The notes under the pieces were generated by a model. That model searched no databases. It saw only the letters and a list, made by a program, of their open reading frames with translations, and was not told the DNA's origin. Shown here piece after piece: positions 7,967 through 18,700 of a stretch of 64,000 nucleotides of DNA. How positions within the stretch are numbered: position 1 is the stretch's first letter; the number at the start of each line of letters is the position of its first letter. The stretch is from Actinomycetes bacterium. GTDB taxonomy: Bacteria; Actinomycetota; Actinomycetes; Streptosporangiales; Streptosporangiaceae. Made by a program: the position numbers and the translations under genes. The stretch is from positions 1 to 64,000 of the forward strand of contig JAJYTD010000007.1 in assembly GCA_021793235.1 (NCBI GenBank). The letters are read 5' to 3'.

Positions 7967-8203
7967 TCACCGGGCAATCGCGGCCAGGTCCCACTGCGGC
8001 AGGGGATCCTCGGACAGCAGATCATCATGCCCGTCGTTGAAGATCCAGCCGTCGGGATCGTGGAAACGCACCGCGCGCTCGAAATACAGCGCGCATATAA
8101 GCGGGATGTCCGGCTCGTGGACCCCCATGAGCTGCCGCAGCGCCTCCGCGATCTCGTCGTTGGAGAGCCACGCGATCGGCCGGGATTTCCAATTCATGCG
8201 CAT
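7967..8203 (-). CDS. Small hypothetical protein
   Basis: 78 residues from the ATG at 8203, chosen because GGGGGCAGGT lies just before it; 8197 is an alternative. The protein is acidic, with an N-terminal helix (SNDEIAEALRQLMGVHEP) and a Trp/Asp-rich second half (DPDGWIFNDGHDDLL). I do not recognise a family. It is convergent with the DUF574 methyltransferase gene, 43 bases away. Confidence 0.5.
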   Translation of the reverse strand: MRMNWKSRPIAWLSNDEIAEALRQLMGVHEPDIPLICALYFERAVRFHDPDGWIFNDGHDDLLSEDPLPQWDLAAIAR

Positions 8204-8769
8204 ACCTGCCCCCTGACCCATACGCGCCGGAAAAACAATATCGGTAGCTACGTGCGAGCATCTCCCAACAAAGGAGCGAGCCGCGAAAGTAAAGTGGATA
8301 TGGAACGCCCCGGGAAACACTTGGCAACCGGAAGGGGTGGCGGCCCTTCCCCCCGCACGGCGCTACTTTCCGCCCTGCGCGCCGCCACACCCCGGCCCTT
8401 CAGGGATTCGCTGCCCCGTCCGGGCCCCTGAAGCTACCTGATCAATGGCGGAATCGCCAACCTCGAAGAGTGCGAGCGTGCAACCATCGATCTTTTTCGT
8501 ACGATGGCCGTACGTCTGCGGTTTGTGTCCGATATAGAATGCAATATCGCATTCGCTCTGAATTGACTTGGTAAGCTTCCCCTAATTCCGGGGAACGGGT
8601 TGCGAGATTTATGGGCCGATGATTATCGTCCGCCCATGACTGACTTTCTCCGACCGAACTGGCTGCCGACGTTCCGCACGTCTCGGCCCGGCACAGCGGC
8701 TGATGTACACGCAGATCGCCGCCCGAGACCCCGCACGCCGCGGCAACCGGGAAGAGAGGGCCGGTAACC
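8204..8769. other. Long intergenic stretch with an inverted repeat
   Basis: About 565 bases without a supported gene. The part from about 8480 to 8620 is A/T-rich for this genome and contains two dyads: GTACG/CGTAC arms near 8499-8513 and GAATGC/GCATTC arms with a six-base loop at 8537-8554. These could be operators of the flanking genes. No transposase or RNA gene was recognised. Confidence 0.35.
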
Positions 8770-9135
8770 ATGGACAGGGCAGCAGCGGAGGAAAGCGGAA
8801 TCGAACGCGCGCTCCTCTCGACATGGCAGCTCCTGCGCAACCATCCGAGGCTCAAAGGACTGATGGTCAGCGGCGACCCCGGAAACGAGGGCGGCGTCAG
8901 CATCTGCGCGTCCGGACGCATAGCAATCACACTTCCCTACTATCACCGGATCCAAGATGCCCGCACCGCACTCGAATGCTTTTCGGCCTCGCTCGGAGTA
9001 TGTGGCGAAGAAGCCACGATAAACAGCCCACGCCATTTGTTTCCTCTTCTCACCGCTCACGGAACCCTTTCCGGTGCGCCCGTCACCGTCTACGCCTGGA
9101 AGTATCCGTCGCCGCACAGGTTCAGGACGGCGTAG
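8770..9135 (+). CDS. Hypothetical protein
   Basis: 121 residues, ATG start with GAAGAGAGGG about 9 bases upstream. Predicted alternation of helix and strand: ALLSTWQLLRNHPRL, then GLMVSGDPGNEGGVSICASGRIAITLP and VTVYAWKYP. No family recognised. The pattern of paired strands around a Gly-rich loop resembles small immunity or antirestriction-like accessory proteins, but that is a guess. Neighbouring sequence is gene-poor, which suggests an accessory region. Confidence 0.45.
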   Translation: MDRAAAEESGIERALLSTWQLLRNHPRLKGLMVSGDPGNEGGVSICASGRIAITLPYYHRIQDARTALECFSASLGVCGEEATINSPRHLFPLLTAHGTLSGAPVTVYAWKYPSPHRFRTA

Positions 9136-9355
9136 AGCGGCTCGGTTCGCTCTACGGTGCTGCGGGCCGCCCTGAAGCGCCATCCGTGCTCTATCGCCGC
9201 ACATTCCGTCCGCGGCACCCGATCGCCGCCCGCGGCACCAACCTGGCAGAACACCTGATGGACACGGTGAGTTCACCGCCGACTACACCAGGGTAGGAAG
9301 AGGGTCGAGGCTGGAACCGGCCACCGACGACCTGACACGTCATCGCGTCATGCGG

Positions 9356-9385
9356 GGCGGGCCCACCGGCGGCGGTGGGCCCGCC
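9356..9385. terminator. Perfect 12-bp hairpin, U-less terminator-like
   Basis: Arms GGCGGGCCCACC and GGTGGGCCCGCC at 9356-9367 and 9374-9385 with a six-base loop. It lies in the roughly 320-base gap between the hypothetical gene ending at 9135 and the DUF6221 gene, where I see no other feature. Actinomycete terminators often lack a T run, so this may end transcription from the left. Confidence 0.5.
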
Positions 9386-9456
9386 GTACCCGAAGAACCG
9401 GTGCACGGCCCTCTGGGTACGGGCAAGAGCCCCCGTTGTCGAGAGGATGAGCGACG

Positions 9457-9837
9457 ATGGACGCCAGTGACTTCGTGCACGATTACCAGACACGCCTGGC
9501 AGCGTTTCTTCTCGCGCGCATCGCAGAGGATGAGAACGGCGCGCGAAACGGCGAGGGCGACCCCGATCAGGGCCCGGCCGAGCCGGCGGCCCGGGACCGC
9601 GATCGCGACAGTGGTTCCGCGTCGCGGTGCGGCCGCTCCCGGGTACTCGCCGAAGCAAAGGCGCACCGGTTCATCGTGGAGGCGTGGCAGAACATGGCCG
9701 AATGCGTTCGCACCGCGACCGATCCCGACAAGCAGGACGCCCTCGCCCTCACCCGCTACGGTCTCGACATCGCCGTGCACCAGGTGGCTACGATCTATGC
9801 CGAGCACCCGGATTACGACGCGTGCTGGAAACCCTAA
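9457..9837 (+). CDS. DUF6221-like small protein
   Basis: 126 residues. It has the pattern I associate with DUF6221: an N-terminal helix (DFVHDYQTRLAAFLLARIAEDE), a variable Arg/Asp-rich middle, a helix (AEAKAHRFIVEAWQ) and the ending VATIYAEHPDYDACWKP. Function is unknown. Members are common in actinomycete genomes, often in accessory regions or phage-like islands. A second member is at 26612-26917, with the related ending EVYSAHPDFDPSWKT. A strong terminator follows at 9893. Confidence 0.75.
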   Translation: MDASDFVHDYQTRLAAFLLARIAEDENGARNGEGDPDQGPAEPAARDRDRDSGSASRCGRSRVLAEAKAHRFIVEAWQNMAECVRTATDPDKQDALALTRYGLDIAVHQVATIYAEHPDYDACWKP

Positions 9838-9892
9838 GGCGGCCAACGCATCTACCACCGGGGGAGGGCCGCCGCCGTGCGCGGTAGGGGAT

Positions 9893-9968
9893 CCGCGCCG
9901 ATCTCGGGCGAACTGCCCTCTCACGCGCCATTGAGAGGGAAGTCGTCCCGAGATCGGCGCGGGTTTTT
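9893..9968 (+). terminator. Very long intrinsic terminator hairpin
   Basis: A perfect 16-bp inverted repeat (9893-9908 with 9947-9962) encloses a second stem (CCCTCTCA/TGAGAGGG), so most of the 70 bases pair. It is followed directly by TTTTT at 9964-9968. It ends transcription of the DUF6221 gene. The length is well beyond what termination needs. Confidence 0.85.
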
Positions 9969-10518
9969 GTCAGAGGGTGTCGTGGTTACGCCTCGCCCGC
10001 GCCCTCACCCGCACCGCCGTTGGCGCCCTGCCCCTGGCCGCCCTCCTCCCACCCGGGTGACCCCGCGTAGCCCCGACCGCGTCCTTAACTCTGCGTAGTC
10101 GATGCTTCTCTCGCCCCGAATGGCTCCATTTCGGGCATACCACCTTCCCCGGTCACGGATTGTCCGTTTTTCTGTCAGGATCACCACACCACACAGAATT
10201 TTGATCTTGCTGGAGGAGCTGTGCCGCGGTGCGCTCGGGGCGGTTGCCCTGACTTATCCACTTCATGTGGGAGCCGTACATGCCGCACGCACCTATCACT
10301 AGCTGGAGAAATCCCCCGGCTTCTCATGTTCGGGCCCTGCGGCGCGGCATCCGGTGCCGCGGAAGGCGCCCGACTTCTGGTTCGTGAGGGACTGGGGGCC
10401 ACCACTGACGTTTCGTCGGTTCTGTGTGAAGATCAGGGTTACGCGGCGGTATGCGGGCTCTGCGCGCATTCGCCGCGTATGCCTGCCGCCACGATGTGAA
10501 GAAAGAGGATCCAGGACG
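9969..10518. other. Intergenic leader of the polyketide locus
   Basis: About 550 bases before the monooxygenase gene. A 92-codon frame starting at GTG 10221 has a good GGAGGAG site but poor codon bias and no recognisable product, so I do not call it. The region must carry the promoter of the locus. I see no clear -35/-10 pair. Imperfect GC-rich dyads near 10330-10370 could form an RNA structure in the leader. Confidence 0.35.
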
Positions 10519-11763
10519 ATGTCCAAAATACTCATCGTCGGCGCGGGACAGGACGGACTGTACCTGGGCCACCGCCTCCTTTCGCAGGGACATGACGTCA
10601 CGGTCATGACCAACCAGACCTCCACCGAGATCCGCAAGGGCGGCTCTTCGGTGACCGCACCGACCTGGCATCGGGTCTGGGAACTGGAAAAGCGCGCAGG
10701 CCTCGACCTGTGGTCGACGCAGGCGCCGCGCTTCACCGGTGTGGACATGTCGCTGCGCATGCCGGGGCAGCCGGCCCTGGAGTTCTCCGGAAGCCTCGGT
10801 TCGGCCGGAACCGCGATCGAGCGCCGGGTGAAGATGGCCGACTGGCTGGAGATGTTCGAGGACCGCAAAGGCAAGGTCATCATCCAGGCCGTGGACCTGA
10901 CAACGCTGTACTACTTCGGCCAGCGGGGCTACTACGACCTGATGATCATCGCCGTGGGCGGCGGGATCCTCGGGGATCTGTTCGACCACGACCCCAGCCG
11001 CGTCAGCGGTGCCCACAACCGGGTCATGACCCAGGCCGTCCTCCACGATGTCGAATGGCCCGACAGGGACAGCAACTTCGACGTGATCTCCACCCCTGAG
11101 GGGGAGGTGTGCCTGATGCCGGTGCTGACCGCCTACGGGGCGGCCACGAGCGTGTTCGCCACCGCATTGCCCGACCGCGGCCTGGACTGCCACGTCCAGG
11201 GACGCCCCACGCAGACGGCGCTCCTGTCGTCGCTGATGCGGGCTCTACAGCGCGAGGTCCCCGACATCTACGAGCGGTGCCGCCGCGGCCAGACCGTCGA
11301 TGAGCACGCGGTGATCCAGAAGCAGGTGCGGCCCACGGTGCGCCACCCGGTCGCGGCACTGCCCCAGGGCGGCCTGGTCATGGGCATGGCCGACGTCGTG
11401 GTCTCGACCGACCCGGTCAGCGCCCAGGCCGCGGCCAACTCCACCATCTACGCCGACATCGTCGCCGACGCGGTCGCCGAGCGCCCCGAAGGCCCCTTCG
11501 ACGAGGAATGGATCCGGGCGGTGGACGCCAAGGCGTGGGAGATTCAAGGTCAGCACACCGGGGTGCTGTCCAACATGGTCAACGACTTCTGGATCCCCGG
11601 ACGGCTCCCCGAGCACTTCGCTGAGCTGGCGCCCGCCGCCATGACCTACCAGGAGATCGCCGACAAGTGGATCTCGGGGATCGGCGACCCCAGCCAACTC
11701 GCCTGGATGTTCGATCCGGACCAAGCACGCGCCTACATCGCCGAGGTCGCCGCACGATCCTGA
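10519..11763 (+). CDS. Styrene/indole monooxygenase-like FAD-dependent oxygenase
   Basis: 414 residues from the ATG at 10519 (AGGA upstream). It opens with an FAD-binding Rossmann motif GAGQDG (residues 8-13) and continues with a StyA-type substrate domain (Smoa_sbd). Landmarks are YDLMIIAVGGG for the second nucleotide strand, a late PQGGLVMGMADVV flavin-contact stretch, and a C-terminal helix with NDFWIPGRLPEHF. StyA enzymes are group E flavoprotein monooxygenases that epoxidise C=C bonds using FADH2 from a separate reductase. No styB-like reductase is in the window. It is the first gene of a three-gene polyketide locus, so oxidation of a polyketide intermediate or product is the likely role. 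Confidence 0.85.
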   Translation: MSKILIVGAGQDGLYLGHRLLSQGHDVTVMTNQTSTEIRKGGSSVTAPTWHRVWELEKRAGLDLWSTQAPRFTGVDMSLRMPGQPALEFSGSLGSAGTAIERRVKMADWLEMFEDRKGKVIIQAVDLTTLYYFGQRGYYDLMIIAVGGGILGDLFDHDPSRVSGAHNRVMTQAVLHDVEWPDRDSNFDVISTPEGEVCLMPVLTAYGAATSVFATALPDRGLDCHVQGRPTQTALLSSLMRALQREVPDIYERCRRGQTVDEHAVIQKQVRPTVRHPVAALPQGGLVMGMADVVVSTDPVSAQAAANSTIYADIVADAVAERPEGPFDEEWIRAVDAKAWEIQGQHTGVLSNMVNDFWIPGRLPEHFAELAPAAMTYQEIADKWISGIGDPSQLAWMFDPDQARAYIAEVAARS

Positions 11764-11866
11764 CGATGCACCCCGCGGGTTCCCGCCCCTCGTGGGAACC
11801 CGCCCTGTCCCCCGTCCCCTCTCATTTCACCTTCCCCTATGGCACCTTGATCGCAAGGTGCCCGAG

Positions 11867-12562
11867 ATGTGGTTGATCATTATGAATGAGAAGTTCAGTT
11901 CCCCGTCCCGGCCGAACCCCCAGATGTACAGCCGCCGCATGATGGACCTCTACTACGACCCGATGGTGATCAACGTCTATCACCGGTTCGTGTGGCAGGT
12001 CTCCAACCGACTGCTGTGCCAGCAGTACGCCGACAACGTGGGCGAACGCCATCTCGACTTGGGGCCGGGGACCGGCTACTTCCTGGCCAAACTTCCCACC
12101 ACGACCCCGTTGCGCGAAGTGCACCTGCTCGACCTCAACCCCGGACCGCTGGACCGCACCATCGCGCGCATCGGGAAGCGTTTCGATCCCATCCACCGGC
12201 ATGAGGCCGATGCGCTGGCGCCCTGGCCGCTGGCCGACGATTCGGTCGATTCGGTGGGGTCCAACATGATGATCCACTGCCTGCCGCGCGAGTCTATCCC
12301 GGCCAAGGCCGTGATATTCGAGCAGGCGGCCCGCGTGCTGCGCTCCGGCGGCCGGTTCTTCGGCTGCACCATCCTCGGCGCCGGCACCAAACCCAACGCG
12401 CTGGCGCGCCGCGCACTGAAGGTGTCCAACGGCTTCGACAACACCTTCTTCAACCTCAACGACCACCCCGACGACCTGCGCACCGAACTCGAGAAGCACT
12501 TCGACGACGTCCACGTTTCCGTGCACGGATGCACGGGGGTATGGACCGCGACCGCCCGCTGA
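11867..12562 (+). CDS. Class I SAM-dependent methyltransferase of the polyketide locus
   Basis: 231 residues from ATG 11867 (AAGGTG six bases upstream); ATG 11882 is an alternative. Motif I is HLDLGPGTGYFL, followed by an acidic strand end (VHLLDLNPGPL), ADALAPWPLADDSVDSV for motif II/IV, and a post-motif AARVLRSGGRFFGCTIL. It is a UbiE/Methyltransf_11-type enzyme, which can methylate O, C or N. Standing between a flavin monooxygenase and an iterative-looking PKS, it most likely O-methylates the polyketide. Gaps of 103 and 149 bases to its neighbours suggest one transcription unit but allow internal control. Confidence 0.8.
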   Translation: MWLIIMNEKFSSPSRPNPQMYSRRMMDLYYDPMVINVYHRFVWQVSNRLLCQQYADNVGERHLDLGPGTGYFLAKLPTTTPLREVHLLDLNPGPLDRTIARIGKRFDPIHRHEADALAPWPLADDSVDSVGSNMMIHCLPRESIPAKAVIFEQAARVLRSGGRFFGCTILGAGTKPNALARRALKVSNGFDNTFFNLNDHPDDLRTELEKHFDDVHVSVHGCTGVWTATAR

Positions 12563-12581
12563 GCCTTCCACATAACTGAAC

Positions 12582-12611
12582 CCGGCCGGGGCAGGGCCGC
12601 CCTGGCCGGGG
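12582..12611 (+). promoter_or_regulatory. GC-rich hairpin between methyltransferase and PKS genes
   Basis: Nested arms CCGGCC/GGCCGG and AGGGC/GCCCT without a following T run, 20 bases after the methyltransferase stop and about 100 bases before the PKS start. It could be a partial terminator that lowers PKS expression relative to the upstream genes, or an mRNA processing element. Confidence 0.35.
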
Positions 12612-12711
12612 GCCGTATCCCGACACCACCGCACAGACCGGCCTGCGCATCCCGCAGGCCGATACCGGCCATGCGCAAACCACCTTGTATCCGTACTTAC
12701 TTGGGAGAATT

Positions 12712-15700
12712 GTGCCTAAAACAGACCGGACAGCGAACGGCCAGCACCCCTCCGACCCGACCGCACCGCAGGAGCCGGTGGCGGTCATCGGCGCAGCACT
12801 GCGGCTGCCCGCAGGCGTCGACTCCCCTTCCTCGCTGTGGGAAGCGCTGCTAGAGCAGCGCGACCTCATCGGTGAGTGCGACCCCAAAGGACGCCGCAAC
12901 GCCGCCCGAGCCCACCTGGACCTGGTGGACCTGGACCACTTCGGCGGTTACCTGACCGATGTGGAAGGCTTTCAGCCGGAGTTCTTCGGGATCTCACCAC
13001 GCGAAGCCACTGGCCTGGACCCACAGCACCGGCTGATCGTCGAGGTGGCATGGGAGGCGCTGGAACACGCCGGGATCGCCCCGCGCTCCCTTGCCGGATC
13101 CCGCACAGGTGTGTATGCGGGCCAGTCGCTCATGGGATACCTGCACCGTATCCCCGCTGATGATCGGGAAGTTTACCACGAAACCGGCGCCGTTCTCAGC
13201 GGAATCGCCGGGCGCCTCTCCCACGTGCTGGGGCTGCGCGGGCCCAGCGTTGCCGTTGACGGTGCGTGCGCCTCCTCGCTGATCGCCGTCCACCTGGCCT
13301 GCCGCTCGCTGGCCTACGGCGAGAGCGACATCGCGCTCGCCGGGGGCGCCAACATCGGCATCGACTCCGGCGGTGACGTCAGTTTCGCCCGTGCGGGCAT
13401 GCTGTCGAAGACGGGGCGCTGCCACGCCTTCGACGCCGCGGCCGACGGGTTCGTGCGCAGTGAAGGCTCCGGGGTGGTGGTCCTGAAGCGGCTGAGCGAC
13501 GCGCGCCGCGACGGTGACCGGATCATGGCCGTGGTGCGCGGCAGCGCGATCAACCACGTCGGCCGCTCCCAGTCCATCATGCGCCCCGACGCCGACGCCC
13601 AGGCCGAAGTCATCGCCACCGCGCTGCAACGGTCCGGGGTGGCCGCCGACACCGTCGGCCTGGTCGAAGCGCACGGCACCGGCACCCCGACCGGTGACCC
13701 GATCGAGTACACCTCCATATCCTCGGCCTACGGCCATGGCGACCACGACTGCGCGATCGGCTCGGTCAAGACCAACATCGGCCACGCCGAGAGCGCCGCA
13801 GGGATCATGGGGTTCATCAAGGCCGTCCTGTCGGTGCAGCAGGGCACGCTACCAGCCAATCTGCATTTCCACCGGTGGAACCCGGAAATCGACACCACAC
13901 GGGCACGCCTGGTGGTGCCCACCGAGTCGGGGCCGTGGCCGGTACCGGGGCGGCGCCGCGCCGCGGTCTCCTCCTTCGGGGTGACGGGGATGAACGCCCA
14001 CATCATCATCGAAGAGACCGACCCCGCCCCCGAGCCCGCGCCGGTACGGCCCCACCCGGGCCCGGCCACGATCGTGCTCACCCACGCTTCGGCCGGGGGG
14101 CTGGCGGCGACGGCCGGGCGGCTGGCCGAGCACCTCGAACAGGACCGTGCCCCGGCACCGCTGGCCGATATCGCCCACACCCTGGCCGCCACCCGTTCGG
14201 GTGAACCGCAGCGCGTGGCGTTTCCCGCCGAGGACCACGAGGCGCTGCTGATCGCGCTCAAGGAGCTGTCGACCGCGTCGGGGACCCTGTCCACCGCACC
14301 GGTCACCGAATCCGTGGACGCCCGCGAAGAGCCGGTGTGGGTGTTCTCCGGGCACGGCTCCCAATGGGCAGGCATGGGCCGCACCCTGTTGGCGACCGAG
14401 CCCGCCTTCGCCGCGGCCATCGACCGGCTGGAGCCCATAGCCGAACGCGAACAGGGCATGTCGCTGCGGGCGCTCATCAGCGAAGGGGCCGAGGCCACCC
14501 GGATCGACCACGTCCAGCCCCTGGTGTTCGCGATGCAGGTGGCGCTGGCCCAGGTCTGGCGCGCCCGCGGTGTGCGCCCCGGTGCGGTGGTGGGCCACTC
14601 CATGGGAGAGGTGGCCGCCGCGGTCGTGGCCGGAATCCTCACCGAAGAGCAGGGCATGCAGATCATCTGCCGGCGCACCCGGCTGATGCTCAGCGTGGCC
14701 GGCGGCACCATGGCCACCGTCACCTTGGGCTCCGAAGAGGTGCGGGCGGTGATCGAGGAGCAGGGGTGCGCCCATGTGACGCCCGCGGTACTGCTCTCCC
14801 CGGAGGCCACCGTCATCGCCGGGGACGCCGATGAAGTGGCGCGCCTGCAAACCTACTGGGAGGGCCAGGGGGTGCGCGTCACGCAGGTGCCGGTCGAGGT
14901 CGCCTCGCACTCGCCCCAAGTCGACCCGATCCTCACCGACATCACCACCGAACTCGCCCACCTCACCCCCGCCACCGGCACTGTGCCGTTCTTCAGCACG
15001 GTCACCGACGATCCGCGCGTCCCCGGCACCCTGGACGGCGCCTACTGGGCCGAGAACCTGCGCCGCCCGGTCCGCTTCCACCACGCCGCACAGGCGCTGC
15101 TGGAGGACGGCTACCGCGTCTTCCTGGAGATCTCCCCGCATCCGCTGCTCACCGGCGCCGTCCAGGCCTGTGCAGAAGCAGCGGGGCGGCGGGTGGCCGC
15201 CGTACCGACCCTGCTGCGCGAGCGGGACGATGCCGTCTCCCTGGCCACCCACCTGGGCGCCCTGTTCTGCTCCGGTGCCCGCATCGATGTGGACGCCGCA
15301 TTCCCCGGCAACCACACCGAACTGCCCGCGACCACCTGGGACCGGCGCCCCTTCTGGGCCGAGGCGGCCCCCCAGGACGTCGGCTCCCACCCGCTGCTGG
15401 GCTCGCACGCTGTCGTGCCCGACGACACCGCACCGGGCGGGATCCGGCACGGGTGGAGCGCCGACCTGGGCACCAAGTCCCATCCCTGGCTGGCCGACCA
15501 CCGCGTACGCGAGTCCGCGGTCCTGCCCGGCACCGCCTACGTCGAAATGGCCCTGGCCGCCGCCGGAGACCTGATCGGCGGGCCGGTCGAACTCACCGAG
15601 ATCGAATTCGACCGGATCCTCCTGCTCCAGGAAAGCACCGAAGTCCACACCGTGGCCGCCGAACCGGAGCGCGGCGTGGTCGAGGTCGAGGTCATGAGCC

Positions 15701-18700
15701 GCGAAACCGACGCGGACTGGACCGTCCACGCCCGGGCCCGGCTGCGCCCGGCCCCCGCCGACCCCCAATCCCCGCCGGCGATGGCGCTACCCCCCGCCGA
15801 CGCCACCGCCTTCCAGCCGACCGATCAGCACTATGCGATGCTGCGCGGGCTCGGCCTGGACTACGGTCCGGCGTTTCGCGGGCTCGCCGAGATCGCCCCG
15901 GGGCCGACCGGCACCCTGGCCCGGCTGGAGCTGCCCCAATCGGCCGAGATCCGCCGCACCCACATGCTGCATCTGCACCCGGTCGAACTGGACAACTGCC
16001 TGCAGGCCCTGACCACCGGGCTGGCCGACCTCGGCGGCGATGCCTCACCCTGGGTACCGACCCGCATCGGCGGTCTGCGCTTCTCCCCTGGACCGCAGTC
16101 GATCCGCTGGTGCCGCGCCACGGTCCTGGAGTCCACCGACACCGAGATCCTCGGCCGCATCGACTGCTACGACGACGCCGGCAACCCGATCGGCGCGATC
16201 TCCGACGTGCGCCTGGTGCCGTTGGCCCCCAAGTCGGCCGCCGAACGCGTCTCCGACCGGCTGCACGAGATCGCCTGGACCCCGGCCCCGCTGCCCGAAG
16301 ACACCGATGCGGCGGGGCGCCGCTACCTGCTGGTCACCCAGCCGGGGGACGAGTCCGGCGCGGCCGACCTCGCCGACCACCTCACCGGCAGCGGCGCCCA
16401 CGCCACGGTGACGGCCCTGGCGCCGACCACGCCGACCGCGTGGGCCGAGCAGGTGGTGCAGGCCGTGGCCGCCTCCGGCGGCCCCTACCAGGGGCTGGTC
16501 CTGCATCTGGCGCCACAGGACCCGGCCGATGCACCCGACCCGCTGCGGGGGCTGGACCAGCTCACCATGGTGAGCGAACTGGTCCGCGCCCTCACCGCGG
16601 CGGCCCCGCCCGCGCTCCCGCGGCTGTGGATCCTCACCCGCGACGCCCACCCGGCGGCCGGCCCTGCGGCGCCCGGCCATTACGCGCTGCGCGGCCTGGT
16701 CCGCGCCTTGGCGGCCGAGCACCCCGAACTGCACACCACCCTGGTCGACGCCGGCGGCTCCACCACGGCCGTCGAGCTGGCCGCCGAACTGACGGCCGGT
16801 ACCGATGAGGACGAGGTCGCCTGGCAGGACGGCACCCGCCACGTCGCACGGCTGCGCCGGGCCCCGCTCCGTTCGGCCGAGCCACCTCGCGACCTGCACC
16901 AGGTGCGCCGCTGGGAGCAGGACGGGTTCGTCGCGATGCCCGATCCCGCGGGGACCCTCGCGGGGATACGGCTGGTCGACCTGCCGCGCCGCGACCCGCG
17001 GGAAGGCCAGGTGGAGATCCGAGTGAACTACGCGGCGCTGAACTTCCGCGACACGATGAACGCCTTGGGCATCCTGCCCAGCGACGACGGGGCGGCGATC
17101 CCCATGGGCGGCGACATCCTGGGCACCGTCACCGCCGCCGGTCCCGATGTCACCCATGTGGCCCCGGGCCAGCGGGTGATCGCCTGTTCCGCCGAAGGCG
17201 GATTCGGGTCCTTTGTCACCGCCAATGCCGCGATGGTGTGCGCGGTCCCGCCCGAGCTCTCCGATGAACAGGCCGCCACCTGCGGTTACGCTTATCTCAC
17301 CGCTTACGAGGCGCTCATCGGGCGCGCCGGGTTGAGCTCGGGTGAAACCGTACTGATCCACTCCGCGGCCAGCGGCACCGGTCTTGCCGCGGTGGCGATC
17401 GCGCACAACACCAAGGCCACCGTCATCGCCACGGCCGGCAGTCCGGAGAAGCGCGACTACCTCCGCGAGCTCGGTGTCGAGCACGTCTTCGACTCCCGCA
17501 GTCTGGACTTCGCTGACGAGATCGACGCGCTCACCGGCGGCCGCGGCGTGGATGTCGTGCTCAACTCCCTGGCCGGGCCTGCCATGCAGGCCTCACTCGG
17601 CCTGGTCGCCCCCTTCGGGCGCTTCATCGAGCTGGGCAAACGCGACCTGTACAGCGACACCAGGGTGGGGTTGCGGACACTGCGCCACAACGCCACCTAC
17701 AGCGCCTTCGACATCATCGCCTTCATCGACCACCACCCCGAGAAGGTGGGGCGCACGCAGCAGGAGCTGCTGACCGCCATGGCTCAGGGCCGCATCGCGC
17801 CCTTGCCGCACCGCGTCTTCGATTTCGCCGACCTCGACGAAGCGTTGCGGACCATGGCCGAGGGCCACCACCGCGGCCGCCTGCTCTTGCGCATGCCCGA
17901 AGCAGGCGAGGTGACGGTCGATTCGGCCCCGGGCTCATCGCGGATCGTCCGCCCCCAAGGCAGCTACCTGATCACCGGGGGGACGAGCGGCATCGGCCTG
18001 CAAGCCGCCCAGTGGCTCACCGATCACGGCGCCGACCGGATCGTCCTCAACTCCCGGTCCGCGCCTGGCGATGAGGCCCAGCAGGTGCTTGCCGGGCTCC
18101 GCAGCCGGGGCACCGACGTGCGCGTCGTGCGCGGTGACATCGCCGATGCCGCCACCGCGGCCGCGATGGTGGCGGCCGGTACCGAGGACGGCCGTTCCGT
18201 TCGCGGAGTCATGCACTGTGCGGGGGTCCTCGATGACGCCCCCGTGCACGCGCTCGACCCCGACCACATGGCCGCCACCTGGCGGCCCAAGGTCGAAGGC
18301 GCGATGCATCTGCACACCGCCGCCTCAGGGCAGCCGCTGGACTGGTTCGTGCTGTGCTCTTCCTGGGCGGCCACCATCGGCAACCCCAGTCAGGCCAACT
18401 ATGCCGCGGCCAACGCCTGGCTCGACGCCTTCGCCCACTGGCGGCGAGGCCACGGTCTGCCCGCTCTGAGCATCGGCTGGGGCGTGTGGGCCGAAACCGG
18501 CATGGCCACGCATTTGGCCGGGCGCGTGTCCGCGCTCGGCACCGCGGAAGGGATCGCCGCGCTGGATGCGCTCATCCCCCGCGAACGCGCCCATGCCGTG
18601 GTATCCGCGCTCGACCTCGACGTCTGGTTCGCCGGGTTCGAGCACGCCGCGCAGAAACCGTTCTTCGCCTCCGTCACCGAACGCCGTGCGCACAGCGCCG

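Noticed and set aside
10221-10499. Small 92-codon gene upstream of the monooxygenase
   Set aside because: Good ribosome site, but codon third positions lack the genome bias, cysteine content is high and no family fits; left as a possible leader frame only.
13849-17484. Long open frames on the minus strand opposite the PKS gene
   Set aside because: They are G/C-rich antisense shadows; the plus frame has all catalytic motifs, and the antisense translations are low-complexity Gly/Arg/Val strings with no family.
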